From the NCBI GenBank assembly GCA_020073265.1, contig JAIQFN010000013.1, positions 1 through 64,000 on the forward strand: a stretch of 64,000 nt of DNA. Reading direction: 5' to 3'. This stretch comes from Terriglobia bacterium (GTDB lineage: Bacteria > Acidobacteriota > Terriglobia > Bryobacterales > Bryobacteraceae). Below are positions 17,196-25,587 of the stretch, piece by piece. Under the pieces are notes generated by a model. That model saw only the letters and a program-made list of their open reading frames with translations, made no database searches and was not told where the DNA came from. The translations under genes and the position numbers were made by a program. Positions within the stretch are counted from its first letter, which is position 1. Each line of letters begins with the position of its first letter.

Positions 17196-17248
17196 CCCCT
17201 TCCCCTGCTGGCGGCAAACGTCCGGCGCTCCAGGCGGAAATAGAACGG

Positions 17249-19351
17249 CTACCGAACCGCATCCAGCCGCGCTGGACGCTCCGGGAACGACTCGCTCGGA
17301 GCCCACCGTTCGAGAATGGCTCGCAGATTCGCGAAGTCAATCGGCTTGCTGAGGTAGTCGTCCATGCCGGCTTCGATGCATTTCTCCTCGTCGCCTTTCA
17401 TGGAGTGCGCCGTCATGGCCACGATGGGTGTGCGCCGGACATTCTCAGCCCGGCGGATCGCGGCGGTGGCTTCATATCCATCCATGGCCGGCATCTGGAC
17501 ATCCATCAGAACCAGATCGAAAGGATTGGCCTGCACGGCCGCCACTGCTTCGCCCCCGTTTCCGACCAGGGCGACATCGTGTCCCTCCTTCTTGAGCAGC
17601 TCGCCGACCAGCTTCTGACTTACGGGGTTGTCTTCGGCGACCAGGATACGAAGAGAGCGCTTTCGAGAATGCGCGGCGCCGGCTCCCAGCGGCGCGGCGC
17701 GCAAGTCATGCGCCAGTTGAACTCTTGCCTCGACGGAGGCGGGGACCAGCCGGATGGTAAAGCAGAACGCGCTGCCCTTCCCGAGCTCGCTCTCCACTCG
17801 GATGTGCCCGCCCATCAGCTCCACCAGGCGCGCTGAAATCGTCAACCCCAGGCCCGTGCCGCCGTGGCGTCGCGCGGTCGATCCGTCGGCTTGGCGGAAC
17901 GGATCGAAAATCATCTGCTGTTTCTCCGCCGCGATACCAACGCCGGTATCAGTGACCTGAACGCAAACGATCACCTCCGAGCTGCTCTTGGTCTCCAGTC
18001 CAACGCGCACGGATACGGATCCGCGCTCGGTAAACTTCACGGCGTTGCCCACCAGGTTCACCAATACCTGTCGCAGCCGCAGCGGATCGCCAACCAGCAT
18101 GTCCGGGACGTTGCTGTCCACCTGGGCGATCAACTCCAGACCTTTCTTATGCGTGGTCACCTCAAACATGCGGACCGCTTCGGCCACCGAGCGGCGGATC
18201 GAAAAGGCCATGGGAGCGAGGTCCAGCCGTCCGGCTTCAATCTTGGAGAGGTCCAGGATGTCGTTCAGCAAAGAGAGCAGCGAGTCGGCCGACGACCTGG
18301 CTAACTCCAGGTATTCCTTTTCCTCGGCGGGCAGCGCGCTCAATCGAACCAGGTCGATCATCCCCAGAACGCCGGTCATCGGCGTGCGAATCTCATGGCT
18401 CATGTTCGCCAGAAACACGCTCTTGGCTCGATTGGCTGCTTGCGCTGCCTCCTCTGCGAGCCGGCGTTCGGCGATCTCCTGCTCCAGTCTGCGATTCACG
18501 CGCCGCAGGACTTCGCGCTGCGAATAGGCTTTCAAGGCGAGGTGAACGATCACTCCTAACAAAACCGCGCTCAGGAGCACGCTTAGCAGAGTAAGCCTGG
18601 AGAAAAGGTCCACTTTGATGTGATTTCGAAACGACAACGCCCGCCAGATTCCGAGTCTGGCCGCCGCAACGAAAAGAGTGCAACCGACGGGCACCCAGAT
18701 GGACGCGCCAACGACGGACTCGCTCAGATCCCAAGCCAATGCGGTGACGCCACTGCCCAGCAGAAAAAGCCCCACCGCGGTGTGGACGGCCATGCGCGTC
18801 ACGTGGCCCCACGCAAAAGCGTCGCTCGATCCCGAGAACACGCTGATCCAGCAGGCCGCGCCGATGCCGGCAACTACCAGACCTCCGATGCCGAGCAGCG
18901 GCGATCTTCGGTTGAGCGGCACGCTTTGGCCCAGCGCCAGAACGGTGGCTAGCACGAGAAAACATACCGCCGCCGTCGGAGACATCCGGCCGGCGTCCGA
19001 GACCTGAGTGTTGATGTACCCTGCGCCCAGAAGCTCATCGATCCCGAGATTCATGCCCAGCAGGTACTCGAGAAGCGACAGGCCTGCCACAGCTCCCACG
19101 ATCCCGCAGCAAATGAGGACCAGCCTGGAGCGGCCCATCAGAACGGCCAGAAGCGCGGTCCCACTCAAGACCAAACTGATCGCGGTGTTGCGCTGCATGG
19201 GCGCCAGATGCGGCGCGATTTGAATGAGAAGCTCTGAATGGAAAACCCATCCCGCCAGCACGAGCAACCCGAGCGTGCCGGCCAAGGCGCCGCAAAGCGC
19301 GCCGGTTCGCCGGAGCCAAGACGTACTTGTCACCCTACGCGCGTCCAGCAT
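17249..19351 (-). CDS. Membrane-bound hybrid histidine kinase (HisKA-HATPase-REC)
   Basis: From ATG 19351 the product is 700 aa; ATG 19399 is an equally possible start, and the longer open frame beyond lies over the opposite cpsB gene. The N-terminal half has about seven membrane helices without a periplasmic sensor, resembling MASE-type integral sensors. Then follow a coiled stretch (RRLEQEIAERRLAEEAAQAA), the H-box FLANMSHEIRTPMTGVLGMI, the N-box VNLVGNAVKF, the G-boxes DTGVGI and GGTGLGLTIS, and a C-terminal receiver domain. The receiver has AEDNPVSQ, LVLMDVQMPAMDG (phospho-acceptor Asp), MTAHSM and YLSKPID. No separate response regulator is adjacent, so it may signal through an Hpt or a distant partner. 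Confidence 0.9.
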   Translation of the reverse strand: MLDARRVTSTSWLRRTGALCGALAGTLGLLVLAGWVFHSELLIQIAPHLAPMQRNTAISLVLSGTALLAVLMGRSRLVLICCGIVGAVAGLSLLEYLLGMNLGIDELLGAGYINTQVSDAGRMSPTAAVCFLVLATVLALGQSVPLNRRSPLLGIGGLVVAGIGAACWISVFSGSSDAFAWGHVTRMAVHTAVGLFLLGSGVTALAWDLSESVVGASIWVPVGCTLFVAAARLGIWRALSFRNHIKVDLFSRLTLLSVLLSAVLLGVIVHLALKAYSQREVLRRVNRRLEQEIAERRLAEEAAQAANRAKSVFLANMSHEIRTPMTGVLGMIDLVRLSALPAEEKEYLELARSSADSLLSLLNDILDLSKIEAGRLDLAPMAFSIRRSVAEAVRMFEVTTHKKGLELIAQVDSNVPDMLVGDPLRLRQVLVNLVGNAVKFTERGSVSVRVGLETKSSSEVIVCVQVTDTGVGIAAEKQQMIFDPFRQADGSTARRHGGTGLGLTISARLVELMGGHIRVESELGKGSAFCFTIRLVPASVEARVQLAHDLRAAPLGAGAAHSRKRSLRILVAEDNPVSQKLVGELLKKEGHDVALVGNGGEAVAAVQANPFDLVLMDVQMPAMDGYEATAAIRRAENVRRTPIVAMTAHSMKGDEEKCIEAGMDDYLSKPIDFANLRAILERWAPSESFPERPARLDAVR

Positions 19352-19504
19352 GAACTTGTCAGTCTTCCTCTTTCTATCGGCCGCCAGAGGAAGGAGCATT
19401 AACTTATAAGTCTTTCCAGGACTGAAACTTATGAGGGAGCACGTTAGTCGGGCGCTGCTCCCTGAACACGGCGGCCGGCCGGGCGTGTTGTAGCATGAAC
19501 GCAG

Positions 19505-20272
19505 ATGGTCGATATCCATTGCCACATCCTGCCCGGGCTGGACGACGGCGCCAAGTCGCTCGAGGAGTCCGTCGCCATGGTGAAGCTGGCGAGCGCGGCG
19601 GGAACCACCGACATCGTGGCCACTCCGCACGCCAACCATCACTACAACTTCGATCCGGAACGCATCGCCGCCAAGATCCGGGAGCTCCAGCAGGCCACCA
19701 ATCACCTGGTCAACCTCCACACCGGCTGCGACTTTCACTTGAGCGCCACCAATATCGACGATGCCCTGTCCCATCCCGCCAAGTACACCATCAACCATCG
19801 CGTGTACCTTCTGGTGGAATTTTCGGACTTCGTGATTCCTCCCAGCACCGACGAAATTCTCGGCCGCTTGCGCGCGGCCGGCATGGTTCCGATCATCACG
19901 CATCCGGAGCGAAACCGCCTGTTGCACGACCGCGCGGATCAAATCGCAACCTGGGTCGAAAACGACTGCCGGGTCCAGGTCACAGCTCAGTCTTTCCTGG
20001 GGCGTTTCGGAAAAGCAGCCAAAACCTTCTCCGACACGCTCATGAGAAATGGGCTGATCCACTTTGTCGCAAGCGACGGACACGATCCCGAGCGGCGGCC
20101 GCCGGTTCTGTCGGAAGCACGTCAATACATCGCTAAGAACTACGGCGAGGCTCGAGCCGAAGCTTTGTTCGTCACCAACCCGCGCGCCACTCTGACCGGA
20201 GAGACCATCGAGCCGTTCGAACCGCAGCCCCGCAAGAGGAAATGGTACGAGCTGGGGAGGAATCCTTTCTAG
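19505..20272 (+). CDS. CpsB/YwqE-type tyrosine-protein phosphatase (PHP domain)
   Basis: This 255-aa protein has the metal-binding motifs of PHP phosphatases from capsule loci: VDIHCHILPGLDDGAKS at the N-terminus, VATPHANHHYN near residue 40, ITHPERNRLL and VASDGHDPERRPP. CpsB enzymes use a Mn cluster to dephosphorylate the tyrosine-rich tails of BY-kinases that control Wzy-dependent polysaccharide export. The next gene, 34 nt downstream, is an O-antigen-ligase-like polymerase/ligase, which fits that role. The kinase/co-polymerase itself is not in the window. Its C-terminal residues (PRKRKWYELGRNPF) are basic and possibly membrane-associated. Confidence 0.88.
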   Translation: MVDIHCHILPGLDDGAKSLEESVAMVKLASAAGTTDIVATPHANHHYNFDPERIAAKIRELQQATNHLVNLHTGCDFHLSATNIDDALSHPAKYTINHRVYLLVEFSDFVIPPSTDEILGRLRAAGMVPIITHPERNRLLHDRADQIATWVENDCRVQVTAQSFLGRFGKAAKTFSDTLMRNGLIHFVASDGHDPERRPPVLSEARQYIAKNYGEARAEALFVTNPRATLTGETIEPFEPQPRKRKWYELGRNPF

Positions 20273-20306
20273 GATCGAGCCGCGGGGTGCTAAAATCGCA
20301 TCGCGG

Positions 20307-22907
20307 ATGTCCACCCCTAGGTCGCGGCGCTCCTACTTAGGTTTGCTCGCGATCCTGATCGCCTTCGCGGAGTACTCGCAGGCGGGCGTGCTGCAACTGA
20401 ATTGGAACATCTGCCTGGTGAGCTTGGGGATGCTGTCCGCCGTCTATTGGCTGCGTGTTCCCGACGCTGAACTCGCCCCGCCGCTGGATCCATGGCTGGG
20501 CTGGACGGCCTTGCTCCTTCCACTGTACGTCGCAATCCAACTGGTTCCCTTGCCCGTGCCGGTGCTGGGAGTCCTGAGTCCGGCGCGCGCCGAGCTGCTC
20601 GACAAACTGGCGCACGTCGCCTCGCCGGCCAGCTTTGCTCCCCTCAGCATCGCGCCCGCCACAACCAGCGTGTATCTCCTGCGGATCGCCGCTTACACAC
20701 TCGTATTCTTGCTGGTCCGCGAGCTGGCCTGGCATGCGCGCAAGCGCAACTCCATGGCGGCTGTGATCCCGTTGATCGGCATCGCTGCCATCGAAGCGGC
20801 GCTCGGGCTGGCGCAGAGTGTCAACGGAGAAGAATCCGCGCACGGTACCTACGGCAACAAGAATCACTTCGCCGGTTTGCTCGAAATGGTCCTGCCGCTG
20901 GCGGTGGTCTTCGGACTCGCGCTGGTCATCGGCCGGCGCTCTCGCTCCAGCCCGTCCACCTCGCGCGCGCTCTCAGGCGGTGCGGTTCTGGCGCTCGCGG
21001 CGATCATCGTTGGAGGACTGGTGGCCTCGATCTCCAAGATGGGCTACGTTGCCGGGATCTCGGGACTCGCGGTGATGGGCGCACTGGCGCTTTGGACTTC
21101 GCTCCAAGGCTGGCGCAGATGGCTCGCGGCGGCCGCTCTGGTGGTCCTGTTCGTGTTCGGCCTGGTGTTCCTGCCGTCCGACGAGTTGATGCGGGCCTTT
21201 TCCGCTCTGGCCTCGGATGAATGGGCCACTGGCGAGGGGCGCTTTCCGATCTTCCTCAACGCGCTGGGCCTGATTCGTTCCTACTGGCTGGTTGGCTGCG
21301 GCCTCGGCAATTTCCAAACCGGCTTCCTCAAGTTCCAGACCGCCATCATCGACCGCGACTTCACCTTCGCGCACAACGACTATCTGCAACTGGCTTCTGA
21401 AATCGGCCTGGTTGGCTTCGTGATCGTCATGACCTTGATGCTCGGGGTCTTCTGGAAGGCCTTCGCGGCGGCCACCCGCGATCAAGATCGCCTGGCGCGC
21501 TTGCTCGGCCTGGGATGCGCCGGGGCTCTTGCGGCCATCGCGGTGCATAGCCTGGTGGATTTCAACACTTACATCCCCGCCAATGCGATGGTGCTGGCCT
21601 GGATCTCCGGAATCGCCGCCTCGCTTCCCTCTCGGAACAAGTCCACCGCTCACCGCGCCGTCTTGTTCCGCAGGTTCGCACTGGTCCTAAGCGTGGCGCT
21701 GGTGATCTATGGCGCTGCGTGGATCGTATTCGGCACGTCCTATCGCAGCGACCCCACGGCGGAAAGGCTATTCTGCCGCCTCGGCATCTGCGACACCGAT
21801 GCGGTGCTCGACAAGCAAGTGGCCAGCCACAATGGAAACGTGGCCGCGCTGCCTGCCGGCGACCTGGTTGCAGCGCTCCGAAGAGATCCCGCCTCACCGG
21901 CCCGCTGGTGCGACCTCGCCGAGTCGTTCGCCCAGCAGGGACAGACGGAACGTTCCCGCTACTGTTTCGCAAATGCGCTGGAGTTGGGACCCTACGTTCC
22001 CATGGTCCTGATGAGAGCCTCGCATTTCTTCTTCGACCAGCGTGAGCAACAGCGGGCACTCGAAGAAAACGCGCGCGTGCTGGCGAAGACGCCTACCTAT
22101 GACGCACTTATTTTTGACTGGTACCGAGAGAAGAACATTCCCCTCGCGGAGGTCTTGTCGCACGGTCTCGCGGGCGACCGCCGCGCCTCGCAGGCCTATC
22201 TCCGCTACTGGATCTCTCTTCAGAACATGGACAACGCCTCAGCGGTGTGGGATTGGATGCTCTCGCGCTCCTACGCCGACGACCAGGTCGCGCGGAGCTA
22301 CGTCAATTTCGTCTTCAACGCTCGGAAGTACGAAGCCGCGGCACTGGCCTGGGCTCACTACCTGGGCGAGCACCGCAACGGGTATCTGGAATCCGACTTT
22401 CTCTATAACGGCGACTTCGAGTCCGAACCGGAGGGAATGCCGTTCGACTGGCGCGTGGAGGGCTTGGGCGACAAGGTCGAGGCCGCGCGTGATTCAAAGA
22501 TCGCGCACACCGGCACGCACTCCGTGCGTATTCACTTCACCGGCAATGACAACGTCAACTACGGCCACACATCCGAAACCACCTTCGTGACTCCAGGCGC
22601 CTATCGCTTCGAAGCTTTCGTGCGGACCGAGGGAATCACCACCGACGAGGGGATTGGCTTCGAGATCTCATCGGATGTCCCTCGGCTGGACCTGAAGACC
22701 GCGAAACTTCTCGGCACCAACGACTGGACAAAGATCGAGCTCCCGGTCACGGTTCCGCCCGGCGCGCGGCTCCTGGTAGTCCGGGTGATCCGCCAGCCAT
22801 CGCTGAAATTCGACAGCCTGATCGCCGGCACCGCCTGGATCGACTCGGTCCGTCTGGTGCGGATGGACGAGCGTCCTCAACGTCAGCAGGAAAAAGAAAA
22901 GCGCTGA
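20307..22907 (+). CDS. O-antigen ligase/polymerase family protein with a C-terminal carbohydrate-binding-like module
   Basis: This 866-aa protein has roughly a dozen predicted membrane helices over residues 1-480. The Wzy_C/WaaL region contains AHGTYGNKNHFAGLLEM, GRFPIFLNALGLIRS, GLGNFQTGF and the periplasmic FAHNDYLQLASEIGLVG, which is highly characteristic. A TPR-like helical part (about 520-690) is followed by a beta-sandwich. It begins YNGDFESEPEGMPFDWRVEG and ends with a WIDSVRLVR strand, as in CBM4/9-type modules. It likely polymerises or ligates polysaccharide on the periplasmic side, the module perhaps holding the glycan. It is 34 nt after cpsB. A shorter start is possible but this ATG fits the first helix. 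Confidence 0.88.
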   Translation: MSTPRSRRSYLGLLAILIAFAEYSQAGVLQLNWNICLVSLGMLSAVYWLRVPDAELAPPLDPWLGWTALLLPLYVAIQLVPLPVPVLGVLSPARAELLDKLAHVASPASFAPLSIAPATTSVYLLRIAAYTLVFLLVRELAWHARKRNSMAAVIPLIGIAAIEAALGLAQSVNGEESAHGTYGNKNHFAGLLEMVLPLAVVFGLALVIGRRSRSSPSTSRALSGGAVLALAAIIVGGLVASISKMGYVAGISGLAVMGALALWTSLQGWRRWLAAAALVVLFVFGLVFLPSDELMRAFSALASDEWATGEGRFPIFLNALGLIRSYWLVGCGLGNFQTGFLKFQTAIIDRDFTFAHNDYLQLASEIGLVGFVIVMTLMLGVFWKAFAAATRDQDRLARLLGLGCAGALAAIAVHSLVDFNTYIPANAMVLAWISGIAASLPSRNKSTAHRAVLFRRFALVLSVALVIYGAAWIVFGTSYRSDPTAERLFCRLGICDTDAVLDKQVASHNGNVAALPAGDLVAALRRDPASPARWCDLAESFAQQGQTERSRYCFANALELGPYVPMVLMRASHFFFDQREQQRALEENARVLAKTPTYDALIFDWYREKNIPLAEVLSHGLAGDRRASQAYLRYWISLQNMDNASAVWDWMLSRSYADDQVARSYVNFVFNARKYEAAALAWAHYLGEHRNGYLESDFLYNGDFESEPEGMPFDWRVEGLGDKVEAARDSKIAHTGTHSVRIHFTGNDNVNYGHTSETTFVTPGAYRFEAFVRTEGITTDEGIGFEISSDVPRLDLKTAKLLGTNDWTKIELPVTVPPGARLLVVRVIRQPSLKFDSLIAGTAWIDSVRLVRMDERPQRQQEKEKR

Positions 22908-22932
22908 TCAGCGGGTCTGCCCCTTCAGTGAC

Positions 22933-23553
22933 TCAGATGTTCGACGCCGAGCAGCGTCCATCCTTGGTGCATTGCTGAGTCGGCCCGCAGCACACCATAT
23001 TGCCGCAGCAGTGTTGACTCGCACTGCAACCCGGGCCGGTATTGCCACAGCAAGAACCACCGGACGGCGAACAATACGTCGAGGTCCCGGTCCCGCAGCA
23101 CTGTTGCCCGGCGTTGCACGACCCGGTGCCGCAACAGAGCTTGCCGGCAGCGATGCAGTACGCCGAGGCGCCGCTACCACAGCAGGTTTGGCCCGCGTTG
23201 CAGGTAGTGGTACCGCAACAGAATCCGCCGGCAGGCGAACAGATCTTTGATCCGCTCGGACCATTGCAGCAGGTTTGTCCCGCGTTGCACGATGAACTGC
23301 CGCAACACAGCTTGCCCGCGGCTATACAGAACGCCGGACCTCCCACGCCCGGGCAGCACAGTTGGCCCGGCTTGCAGGCCGGCGAACAGGTTGCCGCATT
23401 GGCTCGCTTGATCCCAACCGTGCCAAGAAGGCCCCCGGCTATCAAACCGCCTAGCATCCTCAGCATCCGGCGTCGCGGTATCGGACTGGCAAGGATGCGA
23501 GCGGCGTCATCGACGAGATGGTTCATGTCAGCACGCTGGACCGGCAAGTTCAT
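22933..23553 (-). CDS. Tat-exported cysteine-rich repeat protein
   Basis: This is a 206-aa protein. Residues about 26-53 carry a Tat-like signal (SPIPRRRMLRMLGG, a glycine-rich hydrophobic core, then KRANA). The mature part of about 153 residues has 32 cysteines, roughly one in five. It is built from repeats of the form CC-G-x-x-x-C-NAGQ-x-CC-G-x(4-6)-Y/I-C-x(3)-G-x-x-CCG; SCNAGQTCC-type units recur at least three times. Its spacing of CC pairs resembles granulin-like disulfide ladders. No enzyme domain is present. Folded export through Tat implies that disulfides or a bound metal may be formed before or during export. The neighbour at 23658 encodes a MauE/thioredoxin protein, a natural maturation partner. 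ATG 23526 is an alternative start. Confidence 0.75.
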   Translation of the reverse strand: MNLPVQRADMNHLVDDAARILASPIPRRRMLRMLGGLIAGGLLGTVGIKRANAATCSPACKPGQLCCPGVGGPAFCIAAGKLCCGSSSCNAGQTCCNGPSGSKICSPAGGFCCGTTTCNAGQTCCGSGASAYCIAAGKLCCGTGSCNAGQQCCGTGTSTYCSPSGGSCCGNTGPGCSASQHCCGNMVCCGPTQQCTKDGRCSASNI

Positions 23554-23612
23554 TATAGTCCCAACAGGCCGAAGATCCGGCTACTAATTTACTTTGAATC
23601 AGTACTAGTTTT

Positions 23613-23650
23613 GCCCGTCTTTGTCAGACAAATGTCTGTCATTTTCGGGC
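23613..23650 (-). repeat. Hairpin between the redoxin and cysteine-repeat genes
   Basis: GCCCG (23613-23617) pairs with CGGGC (23646-23650). Inside this, CAGACA (23625-23630) pairs with TGTCTG (23633-23638). There is no U-run on the transcript strand, so a plain intrinsic terminator is unlikely. A processing or mRNA-stability element between two cotranscribed genes, or an attenuator, is possible. Confidence 0.4.
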
Positions 23651-23657
23651 CTAATCT

Positions 23658-25103
23658 CTAGCGCGAGACTGGTCGAATGCCGCCATTGCCGGCCGAAATC
23701 TTGCCCGCCAGCACGAACACTTCCTGGGCGCCCACGCTCACTTCGGAAGCGACGCGGCCGTCCTCATCCAGAAGGACCGCGGATGGCGTCCCGCCGGCGC
23801 CGAACACCTCGCCGGCCCCAAAGTTCGGATCGAGCAGCACGCGCGACCGGAAGCCCTGCTGCTGATTGGACTCGAAAGAACCTCCGGAGATCACCAGCAG
23901 GTCCGGCGCACCCGGCGCGCGATGGCGCTCCCAGTCCTTCACCTCGGCGAGCATCTGCTGGCAGAATCCGCAGGCAGGGCTCCAGAACAGGAGCAGCGTA
24001 CGGCTACCTCGGACCGTGGCCAGGTCCATGGTCTTGCCGGTGAGATCGGCCAGCTTGAGCGATGGCACCGGATCTCCCTTCTTCACCGGCGGCGGCAAAG
24101 TAGCTCGACCGACCAGCGAACGAATGGCGTCGGCGCCTTCAGCCAGCGAGCTTGCGATCAAACCTTCTCTGAGGAGTACCGCGGTTGGTGAACCGGTCAC
24201 CAAATAGGCCTGGGCGGTCTCGCGGTCTTTCTGAAGCAGCATACTTCTGAGTTCGAGTTTCGCGATCTTGGCGCGATTTTCCTCTGCCGTGCCGCGGCTG
24301 ATCGGAACGATCAACAAGCGGTCGGCATACTCGCGCTGCCATTGCGCCACATCGGGCAACAGCGCATTGCAAAGGCTGCAAGCCGGCTCGCCGAACACCA
24401 GTAGAATGGGCTTGGCTTTCTCGCGCAGCATCTCCAGCGTCACGCTGCCGCCGTCCAGCGCCTGCAAGCTGAACGCCGGCGCGGCGCTGTTCACCACGAG
24501 GCCCGCGGGCGGTGCTTCGGCGCTCGATCCTAGCTTGCCCTCCAGAGCTTCCATGCGCAGCATGAGGCGTCCGTTCTGGCGCAGCACATGGACGGAGAAC
24601 CAAACCTGCGCTGCCGCGAGCGCCGCGAAGCACAGCACCGCGGCTTCAAAGCGGTCGAGTCCACCCAACCACGCCAGCGCGTTCGCGTCTGCTTGCCGCG
24701 GCCCCTGCCACATTACGAAGGCGGCCAGGCTCAGAAGAGCGCCATTCCGGACCAGCGTCTTCCAGCCGATGCCTCCGGAGTGCAGTTGACCGAAGCAGTG
24801 ACAATCCGGACGGCGGCCCAGAGCCAGATTCACGCTGATGGCGGCGGTAAAAGCCACCAGCATCGCCAGCAGGCCAGCGGCTCCCCACCAGGCTAAGCTG
24901 GCAGGAATCAGCGCCGCGACGCAGGCCAGTTCAAACAGCGGCAGAAGCAAGGCCACCGGCGGCCCCAGGAATGCCGGCAACCCAAAATCCACCACCGCTT
25001 TCCTGGATCCGGCCCGATCCGCCATCTTGGCGACTCCTGAGACGGCGAAGACCGCAGCCAGCAGCAGCCGCGCGATCACCAGGACAGCAAGCATAGCAAC
25101 CAC
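23658..25103 (-). CDS. MauE/DoxX-like membrane protein fused to two thioredoxin-like domains
   Basis: This is a 481-aa protein. Residues 1-145 form four to five membrane helices of the MauE/DoxX type with a Cys-His-Cys at 101-103 (DCHCFGQL), as in MauE and VKOR-like electron-transfer proteins. A further helix (about 152-172) leads to two periplasmic redoxin domains. The first has EPACSLC (Cys242/Cys245) with its cis-Pro in TGSPTAVL. The second has SPACGFC (Cys378/Cys381) with GGTPSAVL. MauE and MauD together mature the disulfide-rich small subunit of methylamine dehydrogenase. Here both functions are fused, and the gene just downstream encodes a 32-cysteine Tat substrate. A role in forming or isomerising its disulfides is the natural inference. 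Confidence 0.85.
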   Translation of the reverse strand: MVAMLAVLVIARLLLAAVFAVSGVAKMADRAGSRKAVVDFGLPAFLGPPVALLLPLFELACVAALIPASLAWWGAAGLLAMLVAFTAAISVNLALGRRPDCHCFGQLHSGGIGWKTLVRNGALLSLAAFVMWQGPRQADANALAWLGGLDRFEAAVLCFAALAAAQVWFSVHVLRQNGRLMLRMEALEGKLGSSAEAPPAGLVVNSAAPAFSLQALDGGSVTLEMLREKAKPILLVFGEPACSLCNALLPDVAQWQREYADRLLIVPISRGTAEENRAKIAKLELRSMLLQKDRETAQAYLVTGSPTAVLLREGLIASSLAEGADAIRSLVGRATLPPPVKKGDPVPSLKLADLTGKTMDLATVRGSRTLLLFWSPACGFCQQMLAEVKDWERHRAPGAPDLLVISGGSFESNQQQGFRSRVLLDPNFGAGEVFGAGGTPSAVLLDEDGRVASEVSVGAQEVFVLAGKISAGNGGIRPVSR

Positions 25104-25171
25104 ATTCTAACCCAGCCGGCCTTTCGCACCGCCGGTTCGGAGGCTGGAGTTCATGTCGCCGCGTACTACTC

Positions 25172-25196
25172 GGTACTAAAGATGTACGGCCGTACC
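25172..25196. repeat. Palindrome in the divergent intergenic region
   Basis: GTACGGCCGTAC (25184-25195) is a perfect 12-bp palindrome. GGTAC (25172-25176) can pair with GTACC (25192-25196) as an alternative fold. It lies between the leftward redoxin gene and the rightward small gene at 25269, and is a candidate operator for either. Confidence 0.35.
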
Positions 25197-25268
25197 AGCC
25201 ACTGGAGCAGAACTTGTCAGGACTAAAGTCACTCACGCATCGCGAGCCCCGGATGTTATGTTTCTTGC

Positions 25269-25502
25269 GTGGCACTGGCTTCCGTAACGCTCGAGTATGG
25301 CGGAAAAGTCTACACTTTCGCCGAGGATGATCAAGCGGTGCTGAAGGGCAGACTCTCTTGCGATTGCAGGAAGTCGGATCTCATTCGCGCAGCGTGCGAT
25401 CCCCAGTTCCCAATACTGGGATGCGGCGCCCGCATCACTGTCGTGTCGGTAGTGGATGCCGAACCGGTGATCAAAAAGCCGGCCGGCCGCGCGGGCGCTT
25501 AG
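25269..25502 (+). CDS. Small hypothetical protein with four cysteines
   Basis: The GTG start at 25269 gives a 77-aa soluble protein with a strand-rich beginning (SVTLEYGGKVYTFAEDD). Its cysteine-containing centre has RLSCDCRKSD, AACDPQ and LGCGARITVVSVV. The four Cys could bind metal or form disulfides. I do not recognise a family. The ribosome binding site is weak. The composition, orderly sequence and position ahead of the sensor kinase support a real gene only moderately. Confidence 0.45.
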   Translation: MALASVTLEYGGKVYTFAEDDQAVLKGRLSCDCRKSDLIRAACDPQFPILGCGARITVVSVVDAEPVIKKPAGRAGA

Positions 25503-25587
25503 TCACACGGCAGCGTACCCGGCGCGCAAAATACCGATGCAGCGGATCGCTTCCGCGTTATGATCGAATTGGCGCACAGGCACGCGT

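Noticed and set aside
19505-20314. About 300 extra N-terminal residues on the hybrid kinase (open minus-strand frame up to 20314)
   Set aside because: That stretch is antisense to the well-supported CpsB gene and has no domain resemblance; the kinase starts near 19351 or 19399.
22908-23264. Alternative frames over the cysteine-repeat gene
   Set aside because: They are artefacts of the repeated TGC/TGT-rich codons; only the 22933-23553 frame has a Tat signal and regular repeats.
22933-23553. Cysteine-repeat stretch as a CRISPR or minisatellite array
   Set aside because: The repeats are irregular at the DNA level and keep the reading frame with conserved cysteines, so they are protein repeats.
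23613-23650. Intrinsic terminator between the redoxin and cysteine-repeat genes
   Set aside because: A stem exists but no U-run follows on the transcript strand, so I list it only as a hairpin.
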